Assembly: GCA_000310025.1 (NCBI GenBank)
Contig: FN647857.1
Span: forward strand, 335,586-367,785
DNA: 32,200 nucleotides
DNA from: Ectocarpus siliculosus
Taxonomy: Eukaryota > Sar > Phaeophyceae > Ectocarpales > Ectocarpaceae
Reading direction: 5' to 3'
The position numbers were made by a program, and so were the translations under genes. Below, piece after piece: positions 20,501-30,706 of this stretch (its first letter is position 1; each line of letters starts with the position of its first letter). The notes beneath the pieces were generated by a model. It saw only the letters and a program-made list of their open reading frames with translations. It was not told the origin of the DNA and made no database searches.

Positions 20501-23500
20501 GAGAGAGAGAGCGAGCGAGCGAGCGGGGGACTTTTTTGTTCAAAGGAACGCTTGGCAACGTCGGTGTCTTGGCAGAAGCATCAGCAGCAGAAGCGACCGC
20601 AGTTGTAGTCATTCAAGGGGCGACTCTGACCAGCTCTCGCTGCGACTACGAGACACACCAAACATCAGAGGCGGCGCTACCACCGTCAACAACAAAGAAC
20701 AACAGCAGCATAGACACCACAACCAACCCCAACAACAGAGACACTGACAACCAAGACCACCGACAAGGGCGCGGGGACCCAACAACTCCCTGCAAACCAA
20801 CCATGAAGTCTATTATCACAAAAACCGGCCCACCCCCCCTCCAGGCGAGCATTGCCTATAAACCAGCGACAGAATCACGCACGTCAAGAGGAGCGGACGC
20901 CCCCCCCACTGGCACTCCTCCCGACATGACTGGCACTCCTCCCGACATCTTCCTCCTTCCGCTGCCCCTCCCCCCGCCGCCGCCGCCGCCGCCGCCTCCC
21001 CCGCCCGCCTTCCCCGGGGCAGAAAACCCCCGCGACGACGACCTGTCCCCGCACCGCGCCGTGGCGTCCACGTGGACCTCGACGTCGTGGACGGTGATGG
21101 CGGCGGCGGGGTGGTCATTCCGGACCTCGAGGGCCACCAGGCACCGCCCGATGGCCCCGGCGAACGCACCACCGCTAGCAGCAGGAGCAGCAGCGGCAGC
21201 AGTAGCAGGCGACGACGTAGAAGGGCAGGACCGGCTGGTGACGGTGATGGGTTGGACCACGCGCAGGGGCAGGAAGCACCGCCGCACGGGGAGCCGCACC
21301 GGCGCCACCCTGCTGAGCGCGAACAGGCCGTCGAGACGGGTCGCGAAGTTCCCTCCGATCCCTCTCCTCCGCCCGCCCCCGCCATTGCTGCCGCCGCTAT
21401 CGCCACCGCCGCCGTCGCCGCCGGCTCCTCCGGCGCCACAAGAGGCGCCTGAGGTGTCCTTGGAGGGAGCGGCGGCAACGCCAGGGGTGTTAACGCACTC
21501 GCTCCGTCTCCCCGAAGGTGGGGACACGAGGGCCTCGAGCACCACGTTCTGTCCGAGGGAGTCCACGGGGACTTGCACCTATTGAGGTTGTCGTTGTCGT
21601 TGGGATTTCACCGGTGCGTTGGGAAAAAGAGAGGGGGGGTGGAGTAGAGTAGCGGCACAAAGAGGGAGGGGAGAAGTGTCAAGAGACACAAGGGCTTCTG
21701 CGGCATGAACGTGAACACGCGTGCATTAGCATGGGTCACCGGCTGCTACGAAACAGCATGCTTATACCCAGTGCGACGAATAGCTCGTTCCCCGGTAGCG
21801 CATCGGATCGCAGTCATCGGGAACACGAGCAGCCACATACACTGCTTGTGTGCTCTCGGGGAACACCCTCGATAGTCACGTTCGTAATTCGTAATTCGCA
21901 GAGCGCCCGCAGCTCAGGAACAAGAACGCCAAAAACACCGCCGTCAACACCAAGCGATCTGCAAATTTCCTCGTTCCACGGCTGGTGTGGGCGCCACGTC
22001 TATATGCCGAAACGCGCGAAGCCGTCGAAGCAGTCTCTGACGGCCTTCTTCGCGAAGAAAGAGCAAGCGGACCTTGCATCCCAACCGTTGACATTACCTT
22101 GCAGCGCACCTTTTTCGCCACATAAGAGCAAATCCCCCTGCTCTCACCGCACGCAGAGATCAACAGCCATGACTCCAAAGCCTCATACGTGTCAGCCAAC
22201 CTACCACAGCAGTACCCAAACTCCGACGAAGACGAGCGTCTGCGCCAATGTCTGAGGAGCCTCATCCCCACCCCCGGCCTGGCCGTACAAATCCCGACAG
22301 CGGCGCCCCGTGCCCCGTAAGGACTTACGCACCGTTCCGGCTACGGTCTTACAGCATTGCACGAGTACAAGTCAGTCCCCGCCCTACCCCACCTCCTGCC
22401 GGTAGCTCGACCACTCGCCCCGACCAACCGCTGCGCTGTAAGCGCATCGACAACGACGACAAAAACAAACAACACACCCCACCTCCATGTCGAGAGCGTA
22501 CACCAGCTCTGCGCCCGACTGCAGCGGGGGGGGGGCTTCGGGGCTTAGGCTGACGGTGCGGTTACTGCGGGCCAGCACCCCCCTGTCCCTCGCGTTCTCC
22601 CTGCCCTCGTAGTCCCGCCACAGGGAGGGCTCTTCCGACAAGAACGCCGTGCCCGCCGAAGCCACCGCCTCGGTGGTGATCTGTGCGTGGACACGGGGGG
22701 GGGGGGGTACTCTTATGTTTTGGATGCCTTAGCGGATAGATCATTGACTACGCGTCCTCGAAAGGACGGAACATTGTTCCCACAGGACGCATCATCGATG
22801 GACAATCCTTCCTTCCCACTTTGGCAAAAGGTGACTCAAAAATGTCGTCCCTAGTCTATCTATCCTTCGATATCACTTGTGGGTGGACACGGGGAGAGAA
22901 AAAAAGTCCGACGGTTTTCGTTGAATTTTGGCGTGGCTTAGTGGGGGCGGGACGAGGAGAGGATAGAGCGGGAGAAAACGGGGCTGGAACCGTCAGCAAC
23001 AGCAGCAGTACCGGCGGCGGCCGCACGCAGGCGCTCTTCGAAAGTAGTGCAGGGAGAGGCAAGATAACCGTAGTTTTTCTTGCCAACGCACTTCCAGAGC
23101 GCACTTTGCCTTGATGCTACCCGACACGCATGCAGTCGCTTGGATTCACTCCGTTATTCACCTCCAGCTCCACATTTAGCTCGGACCCGAACTGCCGCCA
23201 GCGACTTCGCCGGTCCTCGCCATCTGTGGCAACACGACGTCGGTCACCCCACCACGAAGGAGTGCGTACGAAACACATCAGAAATTGTCCCAGTCTAGCT
23301 GCCGTGTTGGTTTTTCGCGCGTTGAGACCTAGTGTATATCACGCTCCCCCTATTGCAGAGAAGCGACTCAACTCCTCAGAAACACATTGCGCTGCGAAGA
23401 AGGAGCGTAGGTATGTGGTGAAGATGAGCGCCAGAGGCGCTAGCGGACACTGTCCTTTCACGCTCGGTGTACAAGTCCGACCCAGCAATAGCCGCAGTGG

Positions 23501-24078
23501 CGGCGGCAGACGCGGCCACAGTAGTAGCAGGCCATACTCTCAAAACCCCTTATGCCTGCCGGACAGATACAAGGAAGACCTTTGCAGGCTCTAGTCTAGG
23601 CGCCGAGCGAACGAAATCCGCTCGCGCCGGCTGTACTGTTTGCAAGATTTGCATTATAACAGCTCGTAGACTATTGGTATGCATACAAGTTGATCATTTA
23701 GTCTACAGACAGACATGCAACGCTCTGTCTTCGGAATAGTATTCATTGCTCCTCTCGCTCACCGGCACTCGCAACATCAAACTTCACCACCAGGAGGCCA
23801 GTCAACCGCTCCCCTTGGTAAGCCGTCCGGACCGGCAGCACTCGTCGACGTCCACCGGCAGCAGCAGCAGCAGCAGCGGTGGCGGTAGCAACACTGCCCT
23901 CGGGCAGCGCTTGTTGTTGCTGGGGACTTCCGCCAGCACCGCCGCCGCCTGCGCCGCCTCTGGCTGCCGCTGCCGCTGCCGCTGCCGCTCCGCCGCCTGC
24001 AACCCTGTGTTCCAGTATCCTCAGCTCGATGGGAGGATCTCGAAACTCGCCCAGAGCCCACTCTGACTTGGGGTCCAT
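17295..24078 (-). CDS. TRAPPC13: Trafficking protein particle complex subunit 13 homologue (8 exons)
   Basis: Model on the minus strand: exons 24078-23763, 23223-23162, 22680-22483, 21578-20883, 20314-20084, 19741-19400, 18735-18514 and 17648-17295; phases match at every junction, giving 806 residues. TRAPPC13 (DUF974) is a TRAPP complex subunit, part of the Rab GEF and tethering machinery in ER-Golgi traffic and autophagy. The pattern fits the family in order: RTAYQGERLTGLLVVKF (like the LGETFSSYISVHN strand), ELNVELEITTE, AELVYALDME, RRCFLPLRVVQPITVTS, CLVALEVRNDHPAAAITVHD, FSASWVAKPPLPLELAPGEV, VTFVWTL, VSLQVRNLSDSARDLVVMF and finally LGRLERGAEHGATVRLTAAR to VYVPSCPYEVFVEG. The animal protein is about 417 residues; the excess here is Ala, Gly and Ser low-complexity sequence between these strands. 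Starting Met: MDPKSEWALGEF. The exon 4 donor (GTGCGT, below 20883) is the weakest boundary. Family assignment is from remembered patterns. Confidence 0.72.
17649..18513 (-). other. TRAPPC13 intron 7
   Basis: Donor GTGAGC and an acceptor TTTAAG after a long CCT-rich pyrimidine tract (17651-17690, minus strand). It contains an AAC microsatellite at about 18277-18303 and, near the acceptor, a block at about 17693-17760 that resembles one in intron 2. Confidence 0.65.
18736..19399 (-). other. TRAPPC13 intron 6
   Basis: Donor GTATGT and acceptor CCACAG flank it in phase 0. Two related segments near 19240 and 19332, each with CTTTCCATTGGTCAGC then GGTTAGCGCGGTCGATG or a close variant, form a short ~92-bp direct duplication. 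The second lies next to a CA/A-rich stretch. Confidence 0.6.
20315..20882 (-). other. TRAPPC13 intron 4
   Basis: It is rich in simple sequence: a TTG tract at about 20347-20400, a TA run at about 20471-20485 and a GAGA/GCGA stretch at about 20487-20526. The acceptor GAACAG is clear, the donor less so. Confidence 0.5.
20908..20949 (-). repeat. 21-bp tandem duplication in TRAPPC13 exon 4
   Basis: Two adjacent 21-bp units, identical except for the last base, encode MSGGVPV twice on the minus strand near the end of exon 4. The length keeps the frame, which supports this piece being coding. Confidence 0.75.
21579..22482 (-). other. TRAPPC13 intron 3
   Basis: A 904-bp intron with donor GTGGGG and acceptor TCAATAG, phase 0 on both sides. 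Most of it is covered by a protein-like reading frame on the opposite strand. Confidence 0.6.
21895..22320 (+). pseudogene. Protein-like reading frame, one internal stop, antisense inside TRAPPC13 intron 3
   Basis: From 21895 a plus-strand frame of 142 codons is open except for one TAA at 22123-22125. Its translation includes RSANFLVPRLVWAPRLYAET, REAVEAVSDGLLREERASG and, after the stop, QQYPNSDEDERLRQCLRSLI followed by PTPGLAVQI, which looks much more like real protein than the Ser/Thr/Pro-rich overlapping frame. No ATG lies at its beginning and I do not recognise the family. It could be a fragment of a mobile element ORF or one exon of a nested gene. Other frames are also open here, so the evidence is moderate. 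Confidence 0.3.
22681..23161 (-). other. TRAPPC13 intron 2
   Basis: Donor GTGAAT, acceptor CGCACAG after a C13 run on the minus strand. The block at about 22695-22755 is related to one near the acceptor of intron 7 (shared TAGATCATTGAC on the plus strand). Confidence 0.65.
23224..23762 (-). other. TRAPPC13 intron 1
   Basis: Donor GTGAGC and acceptor TTGCCACAG join exon 1 (phase 1) to exon 2, creating a GAT codon across the junction. No gene is supported inside. Confidence 0.6.
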
Positions 24079-24600
24079 ACCGCTGGTAGCGCCTTCGGCA
24101 AGCCAAGCCTGTTGAACCCCTACTCTCAACGGCGGTGCCCTGCCTGATGTTCTTTGCAGTAACAAGGCGTGGATGCCCCCGGGATGTAATGGGGATTATT
24201 GTTGGACCCACCGGCTGTCTCAGATTCCAGTACCCAGCGCGACAAGATCTGCACTTCGTCTTCCTCTCCTCCCACCCTCCAATCGTACCCCTCCCGCTCG
24301 CAACACACACCAAGACAAGAGCAGACAAGCCAGCGAGAGCAGGGAGTAAGCTGGCTGTGCGCTGTGCTGTGTGCACAACAAAGGAGGTACGGTGGCTCCG
24401 CGGAATCATGGGGTTTCCAGTCTACGAACGTTCTTCAAGGGGTCAAGCGTCATTCTCGGAGTACAGTCAGGTGGTCAGTTCCCGAGACAGCCAAAGCAGG
24501 CATCACGGCTGTTGCGCTTGTGTCTGGTGGCGCGGGGTGAGATCGTAGACCCCTGTTGCCGCGTGTGTGGCCCACCGCCCCCGGCAGAGGAGGAGAAGCC
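24079..24600. promoter_or_regulatory. Divergent promoter region between TRAPPC13 and the fibrillin gene
   Basis: The two start codons lie 522 bp apart on opposite strands, so both 5' UTRs and promoters must fit in this stretch. No TATA box is convincing. Confidence 0.5.
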
Positions 24601-27600
24601 ATGCTGGCCCACTGCACAACCGCGTTGGTGCTGCTTGGGCTGCCGCTTGGAATACAGGTGACGTTGCTGTTTACGTACGGTTAGCCCGCAGCGCGGGGAG
24701 TGCATGTAACGGGACGGCTTACCGCCGTTTCGATGAGAGAGCGTTGACCAGTGCGCAGTCTGGGTTAATCCATGTCCTTTCCTTCAACGGTTTGTCGTTC
24801 TCATGAAAAGCTAAGCAGGTTTGACGGTTGCATCAGCTCATCATCCACCGGAAAAACGTTCTCTCTTGGATTCGTAATATACCCATCCTCTACACCCAAC
24901 CTCTTCATCTTTTACGCAGGGATTTGTGCCGTCACTCGCGAACAACGCTGCTGGTGCCAACAACGGGGCGGCAACGACACCCACGCCTGGTACTACTGCT
25001 GCCGCGACTGGTTGCCGGCGGTGGCAGCATGAGCATAGAATAGCAAGTGGATCCTCCTCATGTCGGGCACCGCCGGCCCACGCCCATCGCGCTGCGCCTC
25101 GGCCAGCGTCGCCAGCGTCGCTGCCGGAGTACTTCATGGCCCTCTTCGGCGGAAACAAGGGGAGCTCGGCGACGAGAGCCAGCAAGGCGGAGGAGCTGGA
25201 GGCGGACCTGCTGTCGGCCATCAAAGGGGTTCAGGGCAGGGGGAGGTATGGTTGGGGGGCTGTGTGTCAGTTGGTGTTCCTACTTAGCCATCAGCTGTAC
25301 GGTTCAAGCTCATCCCTATGTTCGCACACAGCGAGCCAGACGCACGCCTGTGTGATGGCCAACAAACTACACTTTGCCGTAGGGTCAGTGCTGAGACAAA
25401 CTGCTGCTTTGTTTGCTCGGTTAATGCGCACCGGTTCTAGACCCACACCGTACCCCACGAAGAGGTGCTGACTATGTACTCTACTACACGACGAAGGTCG
25501 CAACAGTCCCCGCCACACTTCCTTCCGTGTGGGCTATTCGTGAGCTCTAGCCCTGGTGTGGGTCGGCGGACTTGGGGTTGCTGCTTGACTGTGTGTAATA
25601 GCTTGCAAGAGAGAGGATACGAAGGTGAGAGAATGAGAGAAGGAGGAATGCCCCGAAACTGCGACAGAAAACGGGGACCCCGCGCTATCATCCAAAGCCT
25701 TTCACCACATACCGTAAGGATGCGGGTCTCCGCACAGGGGTGTTCGTGTTTTTCAAAGCTTCACCACTCGACAACTAGGAAGGCAACACTGCCGAAAAGG
25801 GCGGTTTTGGAATCATCTCATCGAGGTCTTTCCTTAGACGTGTTGTTTGGCCTTCGCACCCTCCTAGTTGCGGAGTAAGAAAGCTTTGAAAAAGGCTAAC
25901 ATCCCTGTGAGGAGACCCGCATCCTTACGGGAAAATCCCAACTAAGTCCTATGTAACGGCTACTTACGACCTATCTTCTTCCACCCACGAACATGGGCAT
26001 GTGTACGTGCACGCCTCTACGCAACAGAGACGTCACCCAGGAGCAGCGTGAGCTAGTGGACAAGGCCGTGGAGGCCCTGGAGAGCGACGGGGGCGCCCCG
26101 AACGCGGCCTCGAGCCCCCTCGTCGACGGAAGCTGGAGGCTGATCTTCACGACCACCCCGGGAACCGCTTCGCCGGTGCAGCGGTCGTTTGTTGGGGTGG
26201 ATGGCTTCGCTATATACCAGGACATCGACCTCTTCTCGGAGGTGCGAGCTGTCGATTTTGGCCTTCCTTGTTGTCGCTGCTGCTGCTGTGGCCGGGCGGG
26301 CTTTGATGTCCACGTGTCTTCACACAGCAGACCCGCGGAGAAATATCTCCGTCTTACGATCCCGCCGCGAATGAGACGCGTATCCGCGTGGCCCGGTCGG
26401 CAGTACACTTAGCTTTTGTCGACGATTGTAACGCGGGCCCCCACCCCCCAACGCGTTTCGGCCCGCTACAGGTGCCCCCGACGGTAACCAACGTGGTGGA
26501 CTTCGGCCCCCGAGTAGGGCAGCTGAGAGTAACCGCTCTCGCCAGCACGCCTTCCAGGCCTATGGAAGGCTTCGTCCCGAGGAAGGGCGACGGGCGTTTT
26601 TTCGGCCTAAACATATTGGGGGTTAGCCAAACCACCCCGCCGGAGGTGAGAGATAACAACGTGGTTGCTGTGCGGTTTTCATTTTGGCCCTTGAGAATCC
26701 CGTAATTGTTGTTGTTTTTGTTTTGGCGACCTCCCCGAAGGTGTCCAAGGCCTGTGCAAGGCCTGTGCCTGCCTTTTTCCTGATTTGATTGAATGTTGCA
26801 CGTTGTGTATTCTCCGTTGTTGCAAATGGAATGCTTGCGGTGCATGCATAACCAGAACTATCAACCAGACCCGTGATGTAGATTTACCGGTCAATGTCTG
26901 TGATGTGTGTGCCTCGTACGCGAGTAGTACGCTCTTGTGCTTTGGTTGTATGTTGCCGCACGGCACTTACTGTGCTGCGGAGAGGAGCAGCTTGGCAAGC
27001 CCTGTGAGCTACGCTTCCCAGCGTGGCCTGAGTGTCGGGGATAATCCTCTGTATAATGCAAGCACGGACAGCCGTAGGTCGGTATGATTGGCATGGTAGA
27101 ATACTCAGCAGTAGGCAAGAACACGTACTCAGATACAGTACATGTATCCCCTCTTAACTACACAGCAACAGCAGTAGTAGACCATTGGGTATAGCAGCAA
27201 CTAGACCCGCGCAGACAGCTAGGCTTTGCATTCAGCAGTAGGTTGACTGCCACATCCAGTAGTCAAGGTAGCAGTAAAGTTCTAGCTAGTCATTGCAGCT
27301 GTTAGCTAGTGGTAAGTAGCAGCAATCTACGGGATGCGCACACAAGGGACTGTCAGGAAACTGTTAGGTGTAGACCGTTGAGACTGTACGTGCCTTGGAG
27401 ACCCCAAAAGTTCAGCCGAGACGGAGATCTGGGGGTCATGTAGAATTGTTTTTTTTGTTGTATTATTGTTTTGAGCTGAGCACAATGCGCACTCGCGCCT
27501 AGTGCTCACTCCTCAAACAACATCATCCAAGCAAACCTGACCCTGGAGGCAGTCAGTAATAACAAGATCTTTCACATCTCTTCGTTCCGAGACACACCGA

Positions 27601-28720
27601 GCCGCAGCGGCACCCCAGTGTATACCTCTGCTTGTAGGCTACACAACAGCCTACGGATATAGCTTTGCAGCTACTACTGCTGTCTGCAACCGCATATCCT
27701 CGAGACTGAGCGTGTGTGATCAGCGGCTCGCCGTGCTTCTCGCTTAACGCCAACGATAGACTTTACGATACCAGCTGCGGCATCCACAGCAGCAGCAGCA
27801 GCAGCAGTACCCACTATCCTGTGATGTGTGTTCGCCAGCGATGCGCCTCTTCTTGCCTTTCTTGGTTCTCCTCGATCAACGATGCTTGTTGCATGATGCA
27901 CTCATCATCCATCCCCCCTCCTTGTGATGAGTTACAGGACCCCAGCAGGCGTATCGACTTCCAGTTCGATGAAGCCGGCTTCGACTTCGAGGCACTGCCC
28001 TTCAACATCCCCTACCCGGTGCCCTTTCGCTTGTTCGGGGACGAGGTGTGTTGGGTGTTTGCTTTTGTTTTGCTGTACTGCCATTGCCACCTGTTTTTCT
28101 TGGTTTATTCAAGCGAGCAAGCAATGCCAACGCGACCGGCAAGCTCAACGAACGCCGTTCGCTCTTTTGTTGTCGATGACGCTGAAGTCGTCAGCCGCTG
28201 CTCGCAGCAAGCGGCGCTGACGCGCGCCGCCACGTAAGTGCTGAAAGAAGCAGCTTTCGTCGTGTGATTGAAATGACACCAGCCTCGCTGTGATTGTCGT
28301 GCGCATGATTCTGCGGTATTTAGTGTACGCGTGCGAGCGTGTGTGTGTTCGTAGCATGCGTGCTGCTTCGAAGTTCTTGAAGGCGTAGAGCGACAGATGT
28401 TCTCGCTTTGCGTGTTTTTACCTTTCGTTTTTTCCTTTTTACGGCCATTACCACTCTATCCAGCTGATCAAGAAGTAGCCTCAACGGCAGCGTTGGCCGC
28501 TCCACGGGTGTGCGTTGTTTTGTGGGATGCGCGTGTGCCTCCCTGCTTTCACGAAGCGTTTGTGTGTGTTACGCTCAATGTTCACTCATTTGTTTCTTCG
28601 CTCGGGCAGGTGAAGGGGTGGATAGACGTCACCTACCTGAGCGAGCGCTTACGGATAGCAAGGGGAAACAAGGGCACCCTCTTCGTGCTCCAGCGGCCAC
28701 CATCTCCACCACCGCCATAG
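24601..28720 (+). CDS. Plastid-targeted PAP/fibrillin family protein (6 exons)
   Basis: Model: exons 24601-24657, 24920-25245, 26028-26241, 26472-26645, 27938-28045 and 28610-28720; phases agree at every junction, giving 329 residues. Fibrillins (plastid lipid-associated proteins) coat plastoglobules or associate with thylakoids and bind lipophilic molecules. Exon 1 is a signal peptide, MLAHCTTALVLLGLPLGIQ; exon 2 opens with GFVPS, matching the Phe-containing motif after the signal cleavage site of secondary-plastid proteins, followed by an Ala/Arg-rich transit region. The PAP domain begins near residue 105: ELEADLLSAIKGVQGRGRDV, then DGSWRLIFTT, VQRSFVGVDGFAIYQDIDLF, TVTNVVDFGPRVGQLRV, RRIDFQFDEAGFDFEALPF, YPVPFRLFGDE and finally GWIDVTYLSERLRIARGNKG with TLFVL. 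That C-terminal motif is diagnostic of the family. The product ends in a Pro-rich tail. Intron 2 contains a foldback element and intron 4 is 1.3 kb. Confidence 0.88.
25712..25930. mobile_element. 219-bp foldback, MITE-like element
   Basis: The first ~50 bp (from CCGTAAGGATGCGGGTCTCC) match the reverse complement of the last ~50 bp with only a few mismatches, and weaker pairing continues inwards (CAACTAGGA on both arms), so nearly the whole element folds into a hairpin. It has no coding capacity. No target-site duplication is obvious. It sits in intron 2 of the fibrillin gene. Confidence 0.75.
26646..27937 (+). other. Fibrillin gene intron 4
   Basis: A 1.29-kb intron with donor GTGAGA and acceptor GTTACAG, phase 0 on both sides. 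It contains an AGC run at about 27788-27808 and scattered GTAG/CAGTAG-rich sequence at about 27100-27320. No gene is supported inside. Confidence 0.65.
28046..28609 (+). other. Fibrillin gene intron 5
   Basis: A 564-bp intron with donor GTGTGT and acceptor CGGGCAG. No further feature is seen. Confidence 0.65.
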
Positions 28721-30706
28721 TCGATGAAACCACCGCCGTAGTTGACTTATGTTGAAAATCGTCATGATTGCTTCTGTCCCCGGCGTTCGGTTGAGTCATC
28801 GCACATTCGCGCCCTGGACTCGGTCCCGTGCTCTTTTCAGTGCTTGCTCTTGTTTGGTTTCGAAGCGGGGCATGCGAGTTTCGCTGCATCTAGGCATCTA
28901 GATACCTCTTTGTGTGTGTGTGTCTCTCTCTCTCTCACACAGCTTTCGTACGGGAGATCGGCAATGAAAGTTCAGCCGACGCTATTCTGATGTTTTTTTG
29001 CAGCATCTGCTGCTGCTGTTGCTGATGTTTTGGGGGGTGAAATGTGGAAGCGCCGGGGGGTTGAGCATGATCAAGTCTCGAGGGTTCACCAGGCATGATC
29101 ATTGCAAAATGTTGAAAATATTTGCTCTTCTAGACTTGTGCTTCAGATTGGGCAACAGTGGTGGCAACGACCATGTAGTTGCGTTGTTATGGTCTGTGTG
29201 GGAACAGTGTTGTCGACATAGCAACAACCACGGGTGGTGGCTTGCTTGGTCACCATGCAGAGAAAACAGGCGATCTGGACCGAATACAGCCTTCGAATAA
29301 GAGGTACTTCGATGTACGAATATACGACCCCTCATGATGGAGATGGTTCAAAATACACGAACTTAACCCGTAAGAACAGGCGTTCATCGTACTAAAACAA
29401 AACGCTATGAATGTAATCTGTGCAGTCAACGTCGGATGATAGACTACCTCTCGAGAGAAAAGAAGCAACGAAACCTCTCGAGAGCAGGTGGGTCTGTTAG
29501 ACTATGTCTTGGTCATTGTTCTAGGGTGTATTCTTTCTCCCCGATATTTTGCCGTTGACCCAGTAGAGAACTACAGGGGATGTATTGTAAAATGTAAGTT
29601 ACCTATACAGATGTTTTTGTACTTAGCACCAGCTGGCATCACTGGTATAAATCATCAGTGTATAGACTTAAAAAGACTCGAAATAAGTCCAGTACCCAGC
29701 CGGTTTCCCTCCACTCACTGAAAAGACTCCACCACATCCCGTTCGACTGTGGGTATATCTCGAATCGGTAGTCTTTCTGTGTGTGTTTTTATTATTACTT
29801 AATTGTTCTAGGGTGTATTCTCTACAAGGTCCTGTGCGTTTCGAGACACGGTCGCATTTGAATGGCCCGGGTTTACGTTTCCATGCACTCAGGATTGATG
29901 GGACACACAAACGAGAGGTGGAGAAATCAAAAGTACCAAATACAAGCGGTCTACTACAATGCTGTATGCATACAACCGCTGTGTGTAAATAACAACGAGA
30001 AAAAAAAAAACTCATTGTGAACTATTGGGGGGTTCCGATAAATCGTACCCACCCAGACATCATAGCCGCCCCCCCCCCGCCAGCTGTGCGAGCCAGCTGA
30101 GAGCTCAACAGCAGTCTGTCTCTGTGTGTGCATATCACAGCTAGCACACCGTCCAGACGCACACTTGGTCGCGTATTCGACAATCGACACCGGTGAGCTG
30201 GCATTTGTTCGTGCTGCGGTAAATGTGCTGTAGATTTTCAGCGGCAAAGGCTCCGATTCTCCAACTTGCACCCCAACCGGGTTCCGACTCGAAAGTTCAC
30301 TACATGTACTGCTGTGCCTGCAATGATTGAAGTTCGTTATGAGCAGGCACCTTGGCTTGTGCTGCCGATGCCTCTCGAGCGGCGTATGGGGGACGATTTC
30401 ATCGGCTACGTTTCTGATCGGGAGCCGGCGAGACAATTGCTGCAGTCTGGCCTCTCTTTGTTGTCGAATTTCGAAGTGCTGTACACATGGAAGAGAAGAA
30501 GACGTGATGGCATACACGCGCAGCAGCAAGCATCAACTTGGACACCTCGGGTGTACGCGCGCCGCTTCCCGCACCCGCTGCGCTATGTGTTTGTTTGTAT
30601 CCAATGCCCTCCTCCGCTGCCCTCAACAACGTTCGTCACGGGGAACAGCAGCGCTAACCGGCCAGACCAAGGCAACTCGGCGCGCTGAACACGACCCTGT
30701 GAAAGC
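28721..30706. other. Intergenic, no supported gene
   Basis: It holds the fibrillin 3' UTR and the promoter of the 30707 gene. Visible structure: a TG then TC microsatellite at about 28911-28936, two copies of the palindrome-containing motif CCTCTCGAGAG at about 29448 and 29476, and a 20-bp exact direct repeat at 29515 and 29802. None of the open frames looks coding. Confidence 0.5.

Noticed and set aside
19990-21585. Long plus-strand open frame covering 1.6 kb
   Set aside because: It runs through TRAPPC13 introns and exons on the other strand and is made of Pro/Thr/Arg low-complexity sequence and translated microsatellites. It is a shadow frame.
23467-23739. Plus-strand frame with Ala-rich start inside TRAPPC13 intron 1
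   Set aside because: The first part looks mildly protein-like, but it has no start context, no splice partners and no recognisable motif.
30266-30688. Plus-strand open frame of 140 codons upstream of the 30707 gene
   Set aside because: No recognisable motif, mixed codon use and several overlapping open frames. More likely promoter or 5' UTR sequence.
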